From positions 96,767,689 through 96,831,688 of the forward strand of contig NC_072793.1 of assembly GCF_028583425.1 (NCBI RefSeq): a DNA stretch of 64,000 bases. Reading direction: 5' to 3'. Under the pieces are notes generated by a model. The model did no database searches. It was not told where the DNA came from and saw only the letters and a list, made by a program, of their open reading frames with translations. Positions within the stretch are counted from its first letter, which is position 1; each line of letters opens with the position of its first letter. Source of the stretch: Eublepharis macularius (taxonomy: Eukaryota > Chordata > Lepidosauria > Squamata > Eublepharidae). Shown one piece after another: positions 33,406 through 45,215 of this stretch. The translations under genes and the position numbers were made by a program.

Positions 33406-33599
33406 ATGCTGTCCAATGGTTGCAGTCAGGCCTGGCCCTGATCAGTCTGCCCTCAAAGACCAAAATAACCCTTGAAAGGACCTTGCCCCCTCCCTCTACC
33501 TTTTATTGACAGAAACCAAGGCTGGTAATAGCTAGTAATAGTGTGTGGTTGCCTAGCAACAGCCACTGAGGCTTAAAGTTACAGGCACTACATCTGAGC

Positions 33600-33634
33600 C
33601 ATTGAGAATTTACACACACACACACACACACTGT
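33600..33634. repeat. (CA)n microsatellite
   Basis: Short run of acacac repeats, roughly 25 bp. Confidence 0.85.
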
Positions 33635-34680
33635 GGGAAGGTGATCAAATATTGTCATATAGGATTAGTAGAGAAATTTTGCCTTTTTACTGTTATATGT
33701 ACAGTATTTACTCAAATGTAAGACTAGGGTTTTTTTTTTCAAAACAAGGGAGGGTCATCTTATTTTTCCAGACAAGTTATAGTTATATCCAATAATACAT
33801 TTTCTCTCTCTGTATGTATAACATTTTAAGGGGCTTGACTTACATTCAGAGTTGTCTGCCTTTTCAATAAACACAGTATTACTATCAGTATGCAATTAAA
33901 TTCCTGAAATAGTTGTGTGCATGCATTTATTATACTGCGTGGATGAAGCACTTACTCATATCTTGCTTCTCCAAAGTTCATTGGCTCTGCAGTTTCTTTG
34001 GCAGGAATTAAGAGGACTTATAGATATTATAAACCAAAAGAGTCTGAGATAAGCAAGTTACAAAAAAAGCAATGCAGATGGCTAATTAAAAGTACTTACA
34101 TTTAAATTACAACACTTAATAGAATGTTTGGATGATCATTGAACTGAAAAATTGTTTTCATACAGAATTGTTACACATACTACTCAATAATAATCTGAAA
34201 ATTTTATTACAAAAAGTTAAATACCACTATAGTGCTTTATGCTTTGTATAAAATGTAATGAGTACTGGGCTCTTCTTGAAAGGTAATTTCAATTCAGTAA
34301 AAGGAGACAGCAGAGATTCCCCCCTCCCTTTAAGATCTTATCAGTTTGGCAATTAACTGTATGTCAGTTAGACTAATGCAAGAAATTAAACTTATGTCAG
34401 TAAAGATTTATATACCTGTCAAAGTAAAATATGTTAAATGGGCATGATCCAACCAAAGTTAAGCACCTTTAAGCATGTGATCCTATACATACCTGAAATC
34501 CCATCACAGTCGTTGAGAGTTACTTTGAAGTAAACTGAGGGTGAAAGCTTCATGGTTTTCATGTGCAAACGTTTGCAAGTGAAATAATGAATTTTCCTGG
34601 GCTTTTAATTAATGGGTTGATCTTTTCACATCATTTATACAGTGCGCTTGTAGCCTGAAAACTTATTCATTTTAAACTTC
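33635..34680. other. Intergenic, no feature seen
   Basis: A/T-rich with no recognisable gene or repeat end. Confidence 0.4.
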
Positions 34681-34810
34681 TTAATTATTTATGTTGTATA
34701 TTATGGTTGAGTTTTGGGCTAGGTTTTAATGTTTTGTGTTTTTATTATGCTTTATTTTGTAAGTCATCTCTGCCAGATTGTACTGGAAAGGCAGCATAAA
34801 AAATGTCTAA
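34681..34810 (+). repeat. L2-like LINE 3'-end fragment
   Basis: The + strand text ttttaatgttttgtgttttt, then ttttgtaagtcatctctgcc, then aaaggcagcataaaaaatgt is a decayed L2-type tail. Confidence 0.4.
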
Positions 34811-34823
34811 GTAAATGAACAAT

Positions 34824-34889
34824 TTGGGTTTGGAGCTCATGCCCTTTCTCCAGAAGTTGGGTTTGGAGCTCATGCCCTTTCTCCAGAAG
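34824..34889. repeat. 33-bp perfect tandem duplication
   Basis: Two identical copies, 34824-34856 and 34857-34889, beginning ttgggtttggagctcatgcc. No hint of function; it could be a recent slippage or repair event. Confidence 0.9.
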
Positions 34890-35272
34890 TTCTCCATTAC
34901 ACCCACTTGGTGTAATGGTAATACTCTGGAACTGACCCAGACTTTCTTGGTGTAGTTCAGATGTAGACAGAAGTCTGAATCTGGGATTCTTCCAGAATTG
35001 AACAAGGGACATATTAGATATTTATGATAAATGGTTTGGAATGTTAATTTTGTGAATCACAATTTTCTTCCCCTTCAAACATGCGTTCACATCATTTCAT
35101 TGCACAGCTCTTGAATATTCTCAACTGAACATATGAACTATCTCCATTTAATGATTTTGTTATCATCCAGCCCAAACTAAGCATTTTTATTTCCCACTTA
35201 TTTCAATGAGAAAGTTTAATCTATGATTAAATCTTTCCCGTTTAAAACAATGGAATGTAAAAATGCATAACT
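34890..35272. other. Intergenic, no feature seen
   Basis: Nothing recognised. Confidence 0.35.
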
Positions 35273-35655
35273 TTGCCTACTATATTTGAATTAATTGAAA
35301 TACTTGTTTGTCCTTGTTTGATGGACTGTGTTGAAACTGTTTCCCATGTTCTTCTCCAGTGCCCTTTTTATCTGGCGCCATGCCGGGATCTTCTACATCC
35401 TATATTAGCCCAACTTTCACAGTCTTCTGGTGATTTTAAAGTTCAGTTCCTGCTTGACAACCCAGATGGGGAAATAACTGAAATAGTAGCAAAGTTTCTC
35501 TACAGTGCCATGGCTATACGCCATGACAAGTAATATACTGTACTGGTTTTGCTGCACTGTTGCCCTGCTCCTATCTGTATTTTAATCTCATTTTGTACAG
35601 AGTCTCTGTATTTAAAAATTGTATATTTTATATATGCCAATAAAGGCTTGCTTGA
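35273..35655 (+). mobile_element. LINE 3' end (same type as 20560-21995)
   Basis: A frame reads CPCLMDCVETVSHVLLQCPF, a C-x3-C...H...C zinc-finger-like motif typical of the C-terminus of several non-LTR LINE clades, then runs to a stop at 35533. The UTR ends in gccaataaaggcttgcttga with a short tandem tail. Only the C-terminus and 3' UTR are present. Confidence 0.65.
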
Positions 35656-36020
35656 CTGACTGAAATACCAATATTATGTCCTTAGCGAGTGACTGGTAAA
35701 AGCTCATTCGCACATGCAATCCATAATTTGATGTCACCAGTTTTAATCGATGAATATGCTTATATGAACTAGTCCTCTGTATTCCATATCTAGGATAATA
35801 CATTCCTGAACTTGCATGCTTTTTCATTTCATCAAATTCATTTTTTTTAACCAGCTTTTGAGAGGACCAAATTCTTACAGGACATTATTTAATAAATCCT
35901 CTTTGGTGGTTGGAAGGAAGCCTTTGCAAGAGATTAGGTTGCAATGGAGGCATTTCTGGCAGTCTTTTAAGTGGTCTTTATTGGATGTCAAGGTTTACAT
36001 GCAGCGTCTGGATAAAGTTA
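35656..36020 (+). other. Coding-looking segment at the retrovirus insertion site
   Basis: Between 35841 and 36020 there is an acceptor-like cattttttttaaccag followed by a frame containing GRKPLQEIRLQWRHFWQSFK and KVYMQRLDKV. It stops being readable at the retroviral insertion (36021); a frame with a similar feel resumes right of the element (42418 onward: QQVLSILLHDTRNLAPHGN). I do not recognise the protein. It could be a host exon, a pseudogene or another old repeat. Confidence 0.3.
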
Positions 36021-36455
36021 TGTAGTAACGACACAAGACAAGATCTGGATGCAAAGTCTCCCCCTCCAACATGGAGGCGAGTGTTTTATTGAGAAAGCTT
36101 TCAGGAACCCGGAAAAGAGCAACGCCCAAATATGTCTATAGCAATAGTTACAACAATAGTAGCATGTTCTAAACTAGTTCTGAACCAGTTACAGGCCACT
36201 GGACAGATATGCTGTGATCAGCCTTCTGTCTTATCTATTAGGCATAGCAAAAAGCACAACGTGAGCCTTAAGACGTGTAAGAATTTTACTTAGAGTGTAT
36301 GGGAATATTGTGCTCTGTGAAGGGTGAGAGAACAAGATAAAACATATTATAACTACTCCCTGATTCCTGTTGTGGTGTGCCAACTGACCAGAAATTAGGA
36401 ATGTAAAGAGTTGCCAAGGCAAACTGGGTGGTGTGCCAACTCCAGCTAACCTACA
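36021..36455 (-). repeat. LTR of the endogenous retrovirus (3' LTR)
   Basis: 435 bp, starting tgtagtaacg and ending ctaacctaca (TG...CA). It is the 3' LTR because the element is on the minus strand. It has the same length as its partner. Confidence 0.92.
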
Positions 36456-39104
36456 GTTCACTCTTTTTTATTTATTAATTTAAGTGGGCAGCAAAGGGCC
36501 GTTCTCTACATCATTCCAAGAGCAATCTTCCTCATCCTCATCAGAGGACGTAAGCCAAGAGGCTGGGACACTAAATACAGAAGTGGTAACGGAATATGCA
36601 GCAGGATGTGGTTTTAGAATTATTAAAGCAACAAGTACATTTAATACATTGAATACAACAGCATCCTGCAATAAGCGCTATTAGAGCATATGCACCATAT
36701 TGTACAATGGTACCTAAGAGGCCACCTGGCAACCAGCTCTACAGAGCGTTCCACCAGGAGGGTAAAACATCTTTTTTTATGGAAGATTGTAAGTGAGAAA
36801 GTTGTTGCAATTGCTTGCTTACAGTTTTAGAATTATCAGACAAATTAAAACAACACATATTCTTTACAGATTCACAGTTAATAGCAGCTCTATTGTCTAA
36901 AACAGCATTGCAAAGTTCTTGTTGCTTAGAATTTAGTGCTGCTAAAGCTACAGAGGTGGCATTAATAGTTTTTGCTAAGTTGCAAGCCAAATGCCTTAAA
37001 TTGTTAGCATTAAGTATAGCAAGAGCTGGAACCCCTATAAGAGAGGCTCCTAAATCAACAGCTTTAGCTTTATTAATGAGAAAGGTTTCTTCAGAGCATG
37101 TAGCATCAAGGGTAACTGAGAGATATTCACGAGAAGCAGTAAGCATGGCTTTGGAAGGTAAAGCAATAGCTAAATGACTTAGGCAGCAAAGAGAATCAGA
37201 CAAATTAGCAGGTATGTAATTAAAAGTTCTTGAGCCACAGGTAAAGAACCAACCTGGAGGTAACTGAGTATATGCAAAGGCAAAAGAAGCATTTTCTGTT
37301 TTTGAACAATTAATAACATTTGGTCCTACAGAAAGACAGTGAGGTTTGGATTTGTGCTTGGTGCAGTTCACTATTTGAGCGCAAACAGTTTGATTTTGTG
37401 ATGAATTGGAAGCTACATAAGGAGTGTAAAGAGACATTGCAAACAATGGAAGTTGGGGCACAGTTGGACCCCAATCATACATTTGAGTATATTTCATGTT
37501 ACTACTTTTCAAAAACATGCTTAAAGACTTATCATTCAAAAGCAAGGCAAGAGGGATACACACAGGAATAAGAAGCTAGCAATAAGTTCATGTCATTTGT
37601 TTGCTGCAGGCAAAAGTTGGAACTGTTCACTTGTGTAGCAAGCCGTTTCCACAAATTGTATTGAAGATAGTCCTGCAGAGGCTGGGTGTCAGCGTGTACA
37701 GTTGTTGGCAGAGAACAGAGAAGCACACACAGAATGAGTGTAGAATTGGCAGTAATAACCGCAAAGATGGCAGCACGATTGTCCAAAGCAGCACGTCTGA
37801 GCTCTATGAGCTCAGCATTCAGGGCAGCAATTACAATAGAAGTTGCATTCATTGTCTTAGTCAGGCTACAAGCTATTTTGCTAATAGTTCGATGGTTCAC
37901 AATGGTGAGCACTGGAACACCAACATAGATTGCAAGGGCCAAGGCCTCTCATCACTTAGGAGATTCACTGTAGTCACAGCTGGAATCTAGCATAGCACTT
38001 TTCAACAGAGAAGCAGTTAATCAGTAGACTCCTCAAGGCAAAAGGTGATACATTAAGTTGCGAGGACAGCACACAAGGAATGAGAAGTGAATTGGCAGTC
38101 TGAAGTGACTTTTTCCATCTCGGGTTGATGCCATGATGCCATTAGCTGGCTGGATACACCTGGTAGGGACCCACAAAGGACCTGTGGATGAAACATACCC
38201 TTTCCCCCACGGTAAAAGGGGGACCGGCCCCTGCCAGGTCTTATCTGGCAGGCTCCGATAGTACACCTGCGGAGTAGGTAACTGTGGTTTCTGCCAGAAA
38301 TGTCTATCAAAGGCAGAGGTATTTGGGGAGGCAGCAGCTTATGGCTGCGAAAAATTGAGCTGATTATATGTGAACAAACATTTATGAATTTGCTGCATGG
38401 TCATTCCCAGCGTTGGGAGTTGGGACCCTCCTCCCCCCTTGTTTTATTTGTTTAGAGAGGAGGGTTTTAATAGGGCAATTGGCATGTTTTACAATTGCCT
38501 GACCTGTAGAATTGTAAGGGATTTTTTGAGTAAGAACAATGTCTGAGCTGCTTGGAAACAGTGGCTGGCAAGCTGAGAGTCAAGCATCTCCCACCTCAGG
38601 AATGTTCACTAACTTAGCTTTGTTTGTGGAAGTGTGGGGGAGAGGGGGGGTGAGAAGAAAGCAGGCTAGCTGTGCACTGCCTGAATATGTTGAAGTGGTG
38701 ATGAGAGAAATATTATCTGTGAATAAGAGTCAGAGAGGATAGCTGTGTGTAAAGCCTTACAAGAGATCTTTGTGAATGAGTTTGGATGAAGTAACTTTAA
38801 GAACTAAGAACTACTTTTATGAAACCAATATGCTTCTTGAGAAATAAACATTTAATTTTGTTTTGTTATATTAGAGTAGCTGTCAGTGTTAAATCCCAGG
38901 AGATGGGAAAGAACATGAGAAGCAGTTTTTTCCCCTCTGAGGAGTGGTCTAATAGAGAATTCTAAGTCTATTTCATGAAGAATAGAGACTCCCCTTTCCA
39001 TGGTGGGAATCCTCACTAGAAAACTTAAGTGGTTACATGCAAATAAGTAACACAAACAGTTGAACTTTTATTTCTTTTGACTGAAACTAAACACTTGCAA
39101 ATTC

Positions 39105-39165
39105 TTAAAACTAGGCAGGGTTAGCTCTGGTTAGTATTTGGTTGGAAGAATGCATGCATAACCCT
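39105..39165 (+). repeat. 5S-rRNA-like SINE fragment
   Basis: Short text actaggcagggttagctctg, ggttagtatttggttggaag resembles the 5S-derived heads at 13250 and 43370. It lies within the retrovirus, so it arrived later or came with a nested insertion. Too short to classify further. Confidence 0.45.
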
Positions 39166-39239
39166 TATGCTTTAAAGCAGTAACCCTTTGAGACTTTAAG
39201 AGAGAAGGAGGAGGGCAGTGGAGCTGCTTTAGAGATTTA

Positions 39240-39327
39240 CAGTGCAATCCTATGAAGAGTTACTCCAGTCTAAGCCCATTGAAGTCAATGGGCTTAGACT
39301 GGAGTAACTCTTCATAGGATTGCACTG
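39240..39327. mobile_element. Perfect palindromic MITE nested in the retrovirus
   Basis: Arms 39239-39282 and 39285-39328 are exact reverse complements (44 bp each) with a 2-bp centre. Taken with 3-bp flanks tta on both sides, the element proper is 88 bp (39240-39327). The TTA duplication and tiny size suggest a PIF/Harbinger-type MITE. Other, eroded relatives are at 7640, 26540 and 26850. Confidence 0.75.
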
Positions 39328-41977
39328 TTAAGATTTTAAGGAGAATCTACAGACCCATGCTGTAATTCACTTGGAGTTTCAGTGAGAAAGACAGACTAGA
39401 AATAATGTGAATAATTAAGAAACAGACAACCAATCAAACCAAACAAGTTTTTTGAGACAGATGACTGAGAGCTTTCAGAAAATTTGTAGGCTTTGTGTAC
39501 TTGATACCAGGATTTCTGTTGATCCTACAAGGCAGAAGATTTTAAGATAGAATGTCATTTATAACAGTGAAAGAAGGAGTGTAGAAACAGAGCTATAAGA
39601 TTAGAATTGATAGGGGGTGCTAAATAAGTGCCAGGAAGACAGCTGATTAGTTTATAAACATAGTGTGAGTTAGAGATGAGCTTGAAGAGAATATTTAGTA
39701 ATTCAGCGACCTTCGCTCTGAAGAACATAACTCCTCTGAAGCGGCTACTATTAGGAAAAGCTGTAGCTGCAGCGTGCAGTGGCTGAGGAGATTCCACAAA
39801 GTTTGCAAGAGCAGTCTGGAACTGCACAGAATTACACAGGAGGTGATTGAAATCATTTTTAGGAAAAAGCAGATTTATGAACAGCAAAACATAACCAGTG
39901 CGCTCAATAGCACACTTTCGTGCCATAGCACAGAGATCACCGTGGCATGAACATTTTTGTGAGCCATGAGAGAGAGATACAATCATTTTACAAGAAAGAC
40001 ATTCCCATAGTATTCCCAGAACTCCAGTGGGAGTGTGGGGAGGATGAAAAGACGAAGGCTATCAAGCCCCACAGGGATTCTGTTTACACACTGCTGAGCT
40101 AAAATCTCGTTTACTTGTTGTAAAGCTGCCTGGGTTGGCAGGGGAGCAGTGATAAGATTGCTGGGATGCTTCGTGGTAGTAAGCGAGGAAAACACTGGAC
40201 TTAGCAAACTGGTGGATAAAGAAAAATAAGGTTGCACCCAATTAAGGTTGCCTAGGAGCTGCTGCAAAGCAACGAGGGTGAGCGGAGTTTCAGGAGCCAC
40301 AATGAGGCCATAAGATTGGAGCGACTCTGGTGGCGTTGGAGAGACCCTGGTGGCAATCTGGGGTGCAGCCACCAGGATATCCTCTCTCTTAACCAGAAAA
40401 GGGTGAGACTCTTGAGAAATTGCTAAAACTCCTGTAGGAGTCTGAGTGGTAGGAAAAATGCACAAGGAAAATCCTGAATTCATGGAAGGAATCTGAGCGA
40501 CACACTGCTGAGCCAGAATGCTATTAACTGATTGTAAGACTTGAATAACATCACTTGGATGTTTTGCAGTGGTCAGTGAAGAGAACAGGAGGCTTAGGAG
40601 ACTGGTAGGAAGAGCAAAAGAGGGATTGACCCAATTTAGAGTACCCAGAAGCCGTTGTAAAGCTACAAGTGTGGGGGGTTTTCTATTTCCAGTCGGGCTG
40701 GTAGGTTTTGGTTTTACATCTCCTCCCCTAGGATCCTGGCATTCTCCGAGGGAGAGCGACAGCAAGCAAAAAGTCTTGATGAGAGGAATTTCCTATCTCT
40801 TGGCAAGCTCCAACCATGTCTGCCAAGTCTGGGTTTTTCCCCAGACCTGCAATAACCCTTCGGTACTCAGAAGTAGCATTCTCTTTAGACAAGTTAAGGA
40901 GCAGCTTTTCTTGAGAGTCAGTGTTATTAACTTGAAGCTTGATAAAATCTGGATAGGGCTCTGTGGTTTTTCTCAACTCAGTAAGAACAGTATAAGAGAG
41001 AGGCTTTATTCCACAGTCTGTTGGCTTTGATCATTAACCTGATTTGTTAAATGAACTGGGCAGATAGCAAGCATCTCAGTTAATTCTGCCACATCCTCAG
41101 ATTTAGCCATTTCAGTTAATTCTGCAGCATCCACATTCCCTGTGAAATGCACTGAGCTCACTGACAGCATTTCCGTCGATTCTGGAATGCTTTCAGTGGG
41201 AGCCTCGGCTAGAGCAGCCTGGAGGCGATCTTGTTCCAGTACCTCCCTCACGAGGCCTGCTGAGACTCCTCCAGTGGAAGGTGGAGGATTAAAATCTTGA
41301 CTGGGGGGGGGTGCAAAATGTTGTGGAGGGGATGAAGAGCTGAGCGGTGCTGGAGGAAGCAACTGCACCTCAGCATACTTTGGTGAACAGTCCTTAGATA
41401 ATTGAGCTGAAGGAGGGACTAGCTTACATTCCGAAGCCTTTGGAGAAGAGGAATTTAACAGGGTGTTTGTTGGCTGAATCTGAGGTTTTGAGACTGCAGA
41501 AGCAGGTGCTGAAGGAACAGCAGGTGCCGAAGGAGGCAGGATATGGCAAGGAGGATATTGAGGAGGAAAAGTAAGAAGAGATCTCGGAGGCTTAGATGAA
41601 AGCAGACCAAAGCGCTCCACTGCATGGTGACATTGGTGCCAAGTGTGCAGCAATTGAACAGGTGCCCTAGGTTCTGTATATAAAAATTTGCCCACCTTTT
41701 TCCAATTTTTGAGCTTCAAAGATCCAGCCTCCGGATAAGCCGGACAATGAATGGCTAGGTGGCGCAAGAGACATGCAATCTCTGCAAATGTGCTAGAGCC
41801 TCCAGACTTTTTGACTAAAAAACATAATTTGCTCGCATGCCTTTACTGAGGCAGCGTTAACGAACTTCCCATACTCACCAGTTAATAAGGGGTCGCAGAA
41901 ACGACGGAGTGCACTCAAAGGGGCCTTTTCCAGGCGCTGGTAGATGGGGGAGGGTCCCTGGCTGCTTGGGCGCCAGA

Positions 41978-42412
41978 TGTAGTAACGACACAAGACAAGT
42001 TCTGGATGCAAAGTCTCCCCCTCCAACATGGAGGCGAGTGTTTTATTGAGAAAGCTTTCAGGAACCCGGAAAAGAGCAATGCCCAAATATGTCTATAGCA
42101 ATAGTTACAACAATAGTAGCGTGTTCTAAACTAGTTCTGAACCAGTTACAGGCCACTGGACAGATATGCTGTGATCAGCCTTCTGTCTTATCTATTAGGC
42201 ATAGCGAAAAGCACAACGTGAGCCTTAAGACATGTACGAATATTACTTAGAGTGTATGGGAATATTGTGCTCTGTGAAGGGTGAGAGAACAAGATAAAAC
42301 ATATTATAACTACTCCCTGATTCCTGTTGTGGTGTGCCAACTGACCAGAAATTAGGAATGTAAAGAGCTGCCAAGGCAAACTGGGTGGTGTGCCAAGTCC
42401 AGCTAACCTACA
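41978..42412 (-). repeat. LTR of the endogenous retrovirus (5' LTR)
   Basis: 435 bp with the same TG...CA ends as 36021-36455. The primer-binding site (minus strand, TGGCGCCCAAGCAGCC) adjoins it at about 41960-41975, so this is the 5' LTR. Confidence 0.92.
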
Positions 42413-43365
42413 AGTTATACAACAGGTTCTCAGCATTCTGTTACATGACACACGGAATTTGGCACCTCATGGCAATGTGCAGCACTTCCACCAGGTCATT
42501 AGCCAGCCATCAGAGCCATGTCTTATCAGTCCATAAATTGATGCTGTCAGATTCTACCAAAGGTGGCGTAATGCTGTATGCCGGCACACCTGACTTTGAC
42601 TCTAGAAAGCTGTCAGGGATGGTGCAGGGCCTTGCTCTGTGGAAGGGGGGGTATACTTCATCCTCTCAACTCACTCACAGGCGTACTCAACCTGGCTGAC
42701 TCTCGGCTGCTTCCTCCTGCCCCCTCCCCCTCCCTCTCCCTGGCTAATCCCTTCTAGCCTGCCTGAAGGCTGGGGAGTGGCCCTGTGCTGCCTTTCCTCT
42801 ACTGCCGGTAAGGTTGCTGGCTGGCTGGTTCTGTTTCCTGTGCCTTCTCCCTCTGGTCTGGTCCCCTCCTGGTTGTCCTCACTCTCCCTGCCTGAGCTCC
42901 TAGCCTCCCACCAGAGGGTGGGGCTAGCTGGCTTCCACCTGCCCCTTCAAACCCTCTAAGGCTTGGGTGCTTCTTCCCCTCCCTCTGGTGCCAGCAGGTT
43001 CTGGCCCTGGATGTCCGTTGGGGTGGCTAGGTAGCTGTCTCCTGTCCCCTCCTCCTGGCAATCTGGGGGCTGCACCTCAGACCTTGGACAGATGCCTTTG
43101 TTTTTTGAAGAGCTCTGCTCACAACTGTGTGACAGACAAACACTCAATAGATACAATCTTTCTTGACATGACACATGAACGTATCATGGGAATAATGAAG
43201 AGACATAAGAATATAAGAACCCTGCTGGATCAGACCAATGATCCAATTAGTCCAGCATCTTTTTTTACACAGAAACCAAGGCCATTTCCCTGGTGTTACT
43301 TCCTAGCACTGGTATTCAGATATTCACAGTCTCTGGGTTTGGGATATGGTTGAAAGGCACATGAT
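42413..43365. other. Intergenic, C-rich stretch, no gene assigned
   Basis: After the target duplication a short coding-looking stretch (see 35656-36020) is followed by pyrimidine-rich DNA (42640-43080) with several C- and T-runs. No gene recognised. Confidence 0.3.
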
Positions 43366-43369
43366 AATA

Positions 43370-43500
43370 CAGCAGCCTTGTTGAGGTGAAGCAGGTCTGG
43401 GTTTGGTCAGTGCCTGGATGGAAGACTTCCTAGGAACCCATATGTGTAACGTCTATGAGATACATGTACACCAGCTTGAATTCCATTATAGAAGGTGGGA
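43370..43500 (+). mobile_element. 5S-rRNA-like SINE, second type
   Basis: The text ggtgaagcaggtctgggttt, tggtcagtgcctggatgg, aagacttcctaggaaccc is a decayed 5S rRNA-like head. The 3' part (gaattccattatagaaggtg) is unlike the BovB-type tail of the copy at 13250, so it is a different SINE type. No target duplication seen. Confidence 0.6.
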
Positions 43501-44334
43501 TGTAAGGAAGCTATCTTTAGCTCTTGTTCCCTGAACATTGTGGAGCCAACAGTATTTGTCTCCATCTCATGGTTTACTCCTCCCCAACTTCTGGATTGCT
43601 AGGCTTTACATTCCTATCAGGGAAAAAACACAACTCATAAGTTATGTATGAAGAGAAAATTAATTATGACGACCGCATCTTCTCCATGCTGCTGCTTGAA
43701 CCAGCCGCCAAAGGGACATACAAAAACAATCTCTGGGAGATCAGAACAGAGTTATTTGTCGGAAACTGGATTCTACAACCAAACTGGGCTGATCCAAAGA
43801 TATGCATGACAGCTTGGTAAATTACATCAAGTATAGATGTCAAAAGTATGTGCAGATTGGCAGTACTGGTGGTGTGAAAGGCTGTGCAAGAGCACCCACA
43901 TGGGCATATAAAACAGATTTCTGTGCAAGCAAAAACCTTTTGAGAACTTCTGTGGCTTTCAGTTAGCCATCTTGTACTTTTATATCCTTATCAATCCAAT
44001 AGTTGGCAGGGGCAGTTTGCACAGTGGCTAAGATGAACAGCTTGAGTTTCTTACAACTTGGATCATTCCCTTCTTCAAGTATGCAGAAGCCTGGCATACA
44101 TGGCTCATGACAATCTCATCTGAACCCAGGAATCTAGCATCTTTCTTTTGCAGGAATCCAGCATCGACTCTATAGATTGTTTGGGCAAATCACTTAGATG
44201 ACACATTCATACAGATAGTCTGCTTATGATCAGTGAATGCTATGCACACCTTGGATCTATCCTTAGAATCCCCTACCACTTTTTATAAATATAGGATTGT
44301 AATTATTTAAACAGAGGAAAATATAAATCAATAT
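43501..44334. other. Intergenic, no feature seen
   Basis: Nothing recognised apart from ordinary composition. Confidence 0.35.
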
Positions 44335-44345
44335 AGTTTATTTTC

Positions 44346-45204
44346 TGGATTAGATCTAGAAGAAGGTGGAGTGAAAATTGGTGGGAGGAACATTAACAAT
44401 TTGAGCTATGCAGATGACACCACATTACTGGCAGAAAATAGTGAAGACTTGAAACGACTACTGATGAAGGTTAAAGGGGAAAGCGGCAAAGCAGGATTAC
44501 AACTGAACATCAAGAAGACAAAAGTAATGATTACTGAGGAGTTACACAATTTTAAAGGTGACAATGAGGAAATTGAAGTTGTTCAAGATTTTCTATTCCT
44601 ATCCAAGATTTTCTATTTCAATCATCAACCAACAGGGAGACTGCAATGAGGAAATCAGAAGAAGATTGAGACTTGGAAGAGCAGCTTTGATGGAGCTAGA
44701 TAGGATCCTTAAAGATAAAGATGTCTCTCTGGGAACCAAAATCAAGACAATCCAAACCATGGTATTCCCCATTGTCATGTATGGATGTGAAAGTTGGACG
44801 GTAAAGAAAGCTGACAGGAAAAAAATTGATTCATTTGAAATGTGGTGCTGGAGGAGAGTTTTGCAGTTACCATGGACAGCTAAAAAGACAAATAAGTGGG
44901 TACTAGATCAAATCAAGCTGGAATTCTTCTTAGAAGCTAAAATGACAAGACTAAAGCTATCGTACTTTGGTCACATCATGAGAAGACAAGATTCTCTGGA
45001 AAAGTCAATAATGCTAGGAAAAGTGGAAGGCAGCAGGAAAAGAGGAAGACCTAAAACGAGGTGGCTTGACTCAATAAAAGAAGCCACGTCCTCCAGATTG
45101 CAGGATTTGAGTAGGTCTGTTAGAGAGAGAACGTTTTGGAGGTCTTTCATTCATAGGGTTGCCATAGGTCGGAAATGACTTGATGGCACATAATACACAC
45201 ACAC
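44346..45204 (+). mobile_element. BovB (RTE clade) LINE 3' part with 11-bp duplication
   Basis: The + strand frames carry the end of the BovB reverse transcriptase: INNLSYADDTTLLAENSEDL (catalytic YADD), MWCWRRVLQLPWTAKKTNKW, YFGHIMRRQDSLEKSIMLGK and VEGSRKRGRPKTRWLDSI. The 3' end, ggtcggaaatgacttgatgg with an acacac tail, is the BovB end. The 859-bp copy is flanked by agtttattttc on both sides (44335-44345 and 45205-45215). It is 5'-truncated, with one frameshift and otherwise few stops. Confidence 0.92.
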
Positions 45205-45215
45205 AGTTTATTTTC

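Larger units (their letters stand above)
36021..42412 (-). mobile_element. Endogenous retrovirus (fossil), class II-like, minus strand
   Basis: A retroviral copy of about 6.4 kb between two 435-bp LTRs, flanked by the 5-bp target duplication agtta (36016-36020 and 42413-42417). It is broken, with many breaks across its genes. Parts seen from 5' (right) to 3' (left): a primer-binding site starting TGGCGCCC next to the right LTR, as used with tRNA-Lys; a gag-like proline-rich region near 41.0-41.8 kb; pol thumb/connection-like text near 40.0-40.8 kb; an integrase C-terminal-like part near 38.0-38.3 kb; and envelope-like text (36.7-37.9 kb) with the CCFNLSD motif known from alpharetroviral transmembrane subunits. 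LTRs differ at about 9 of 435 positions (about 2%), so the insertion is fairly recent on a lizard timescale, perhaps several to some tens of My. Other repeats are inserted in it. Confidence 0.88.
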
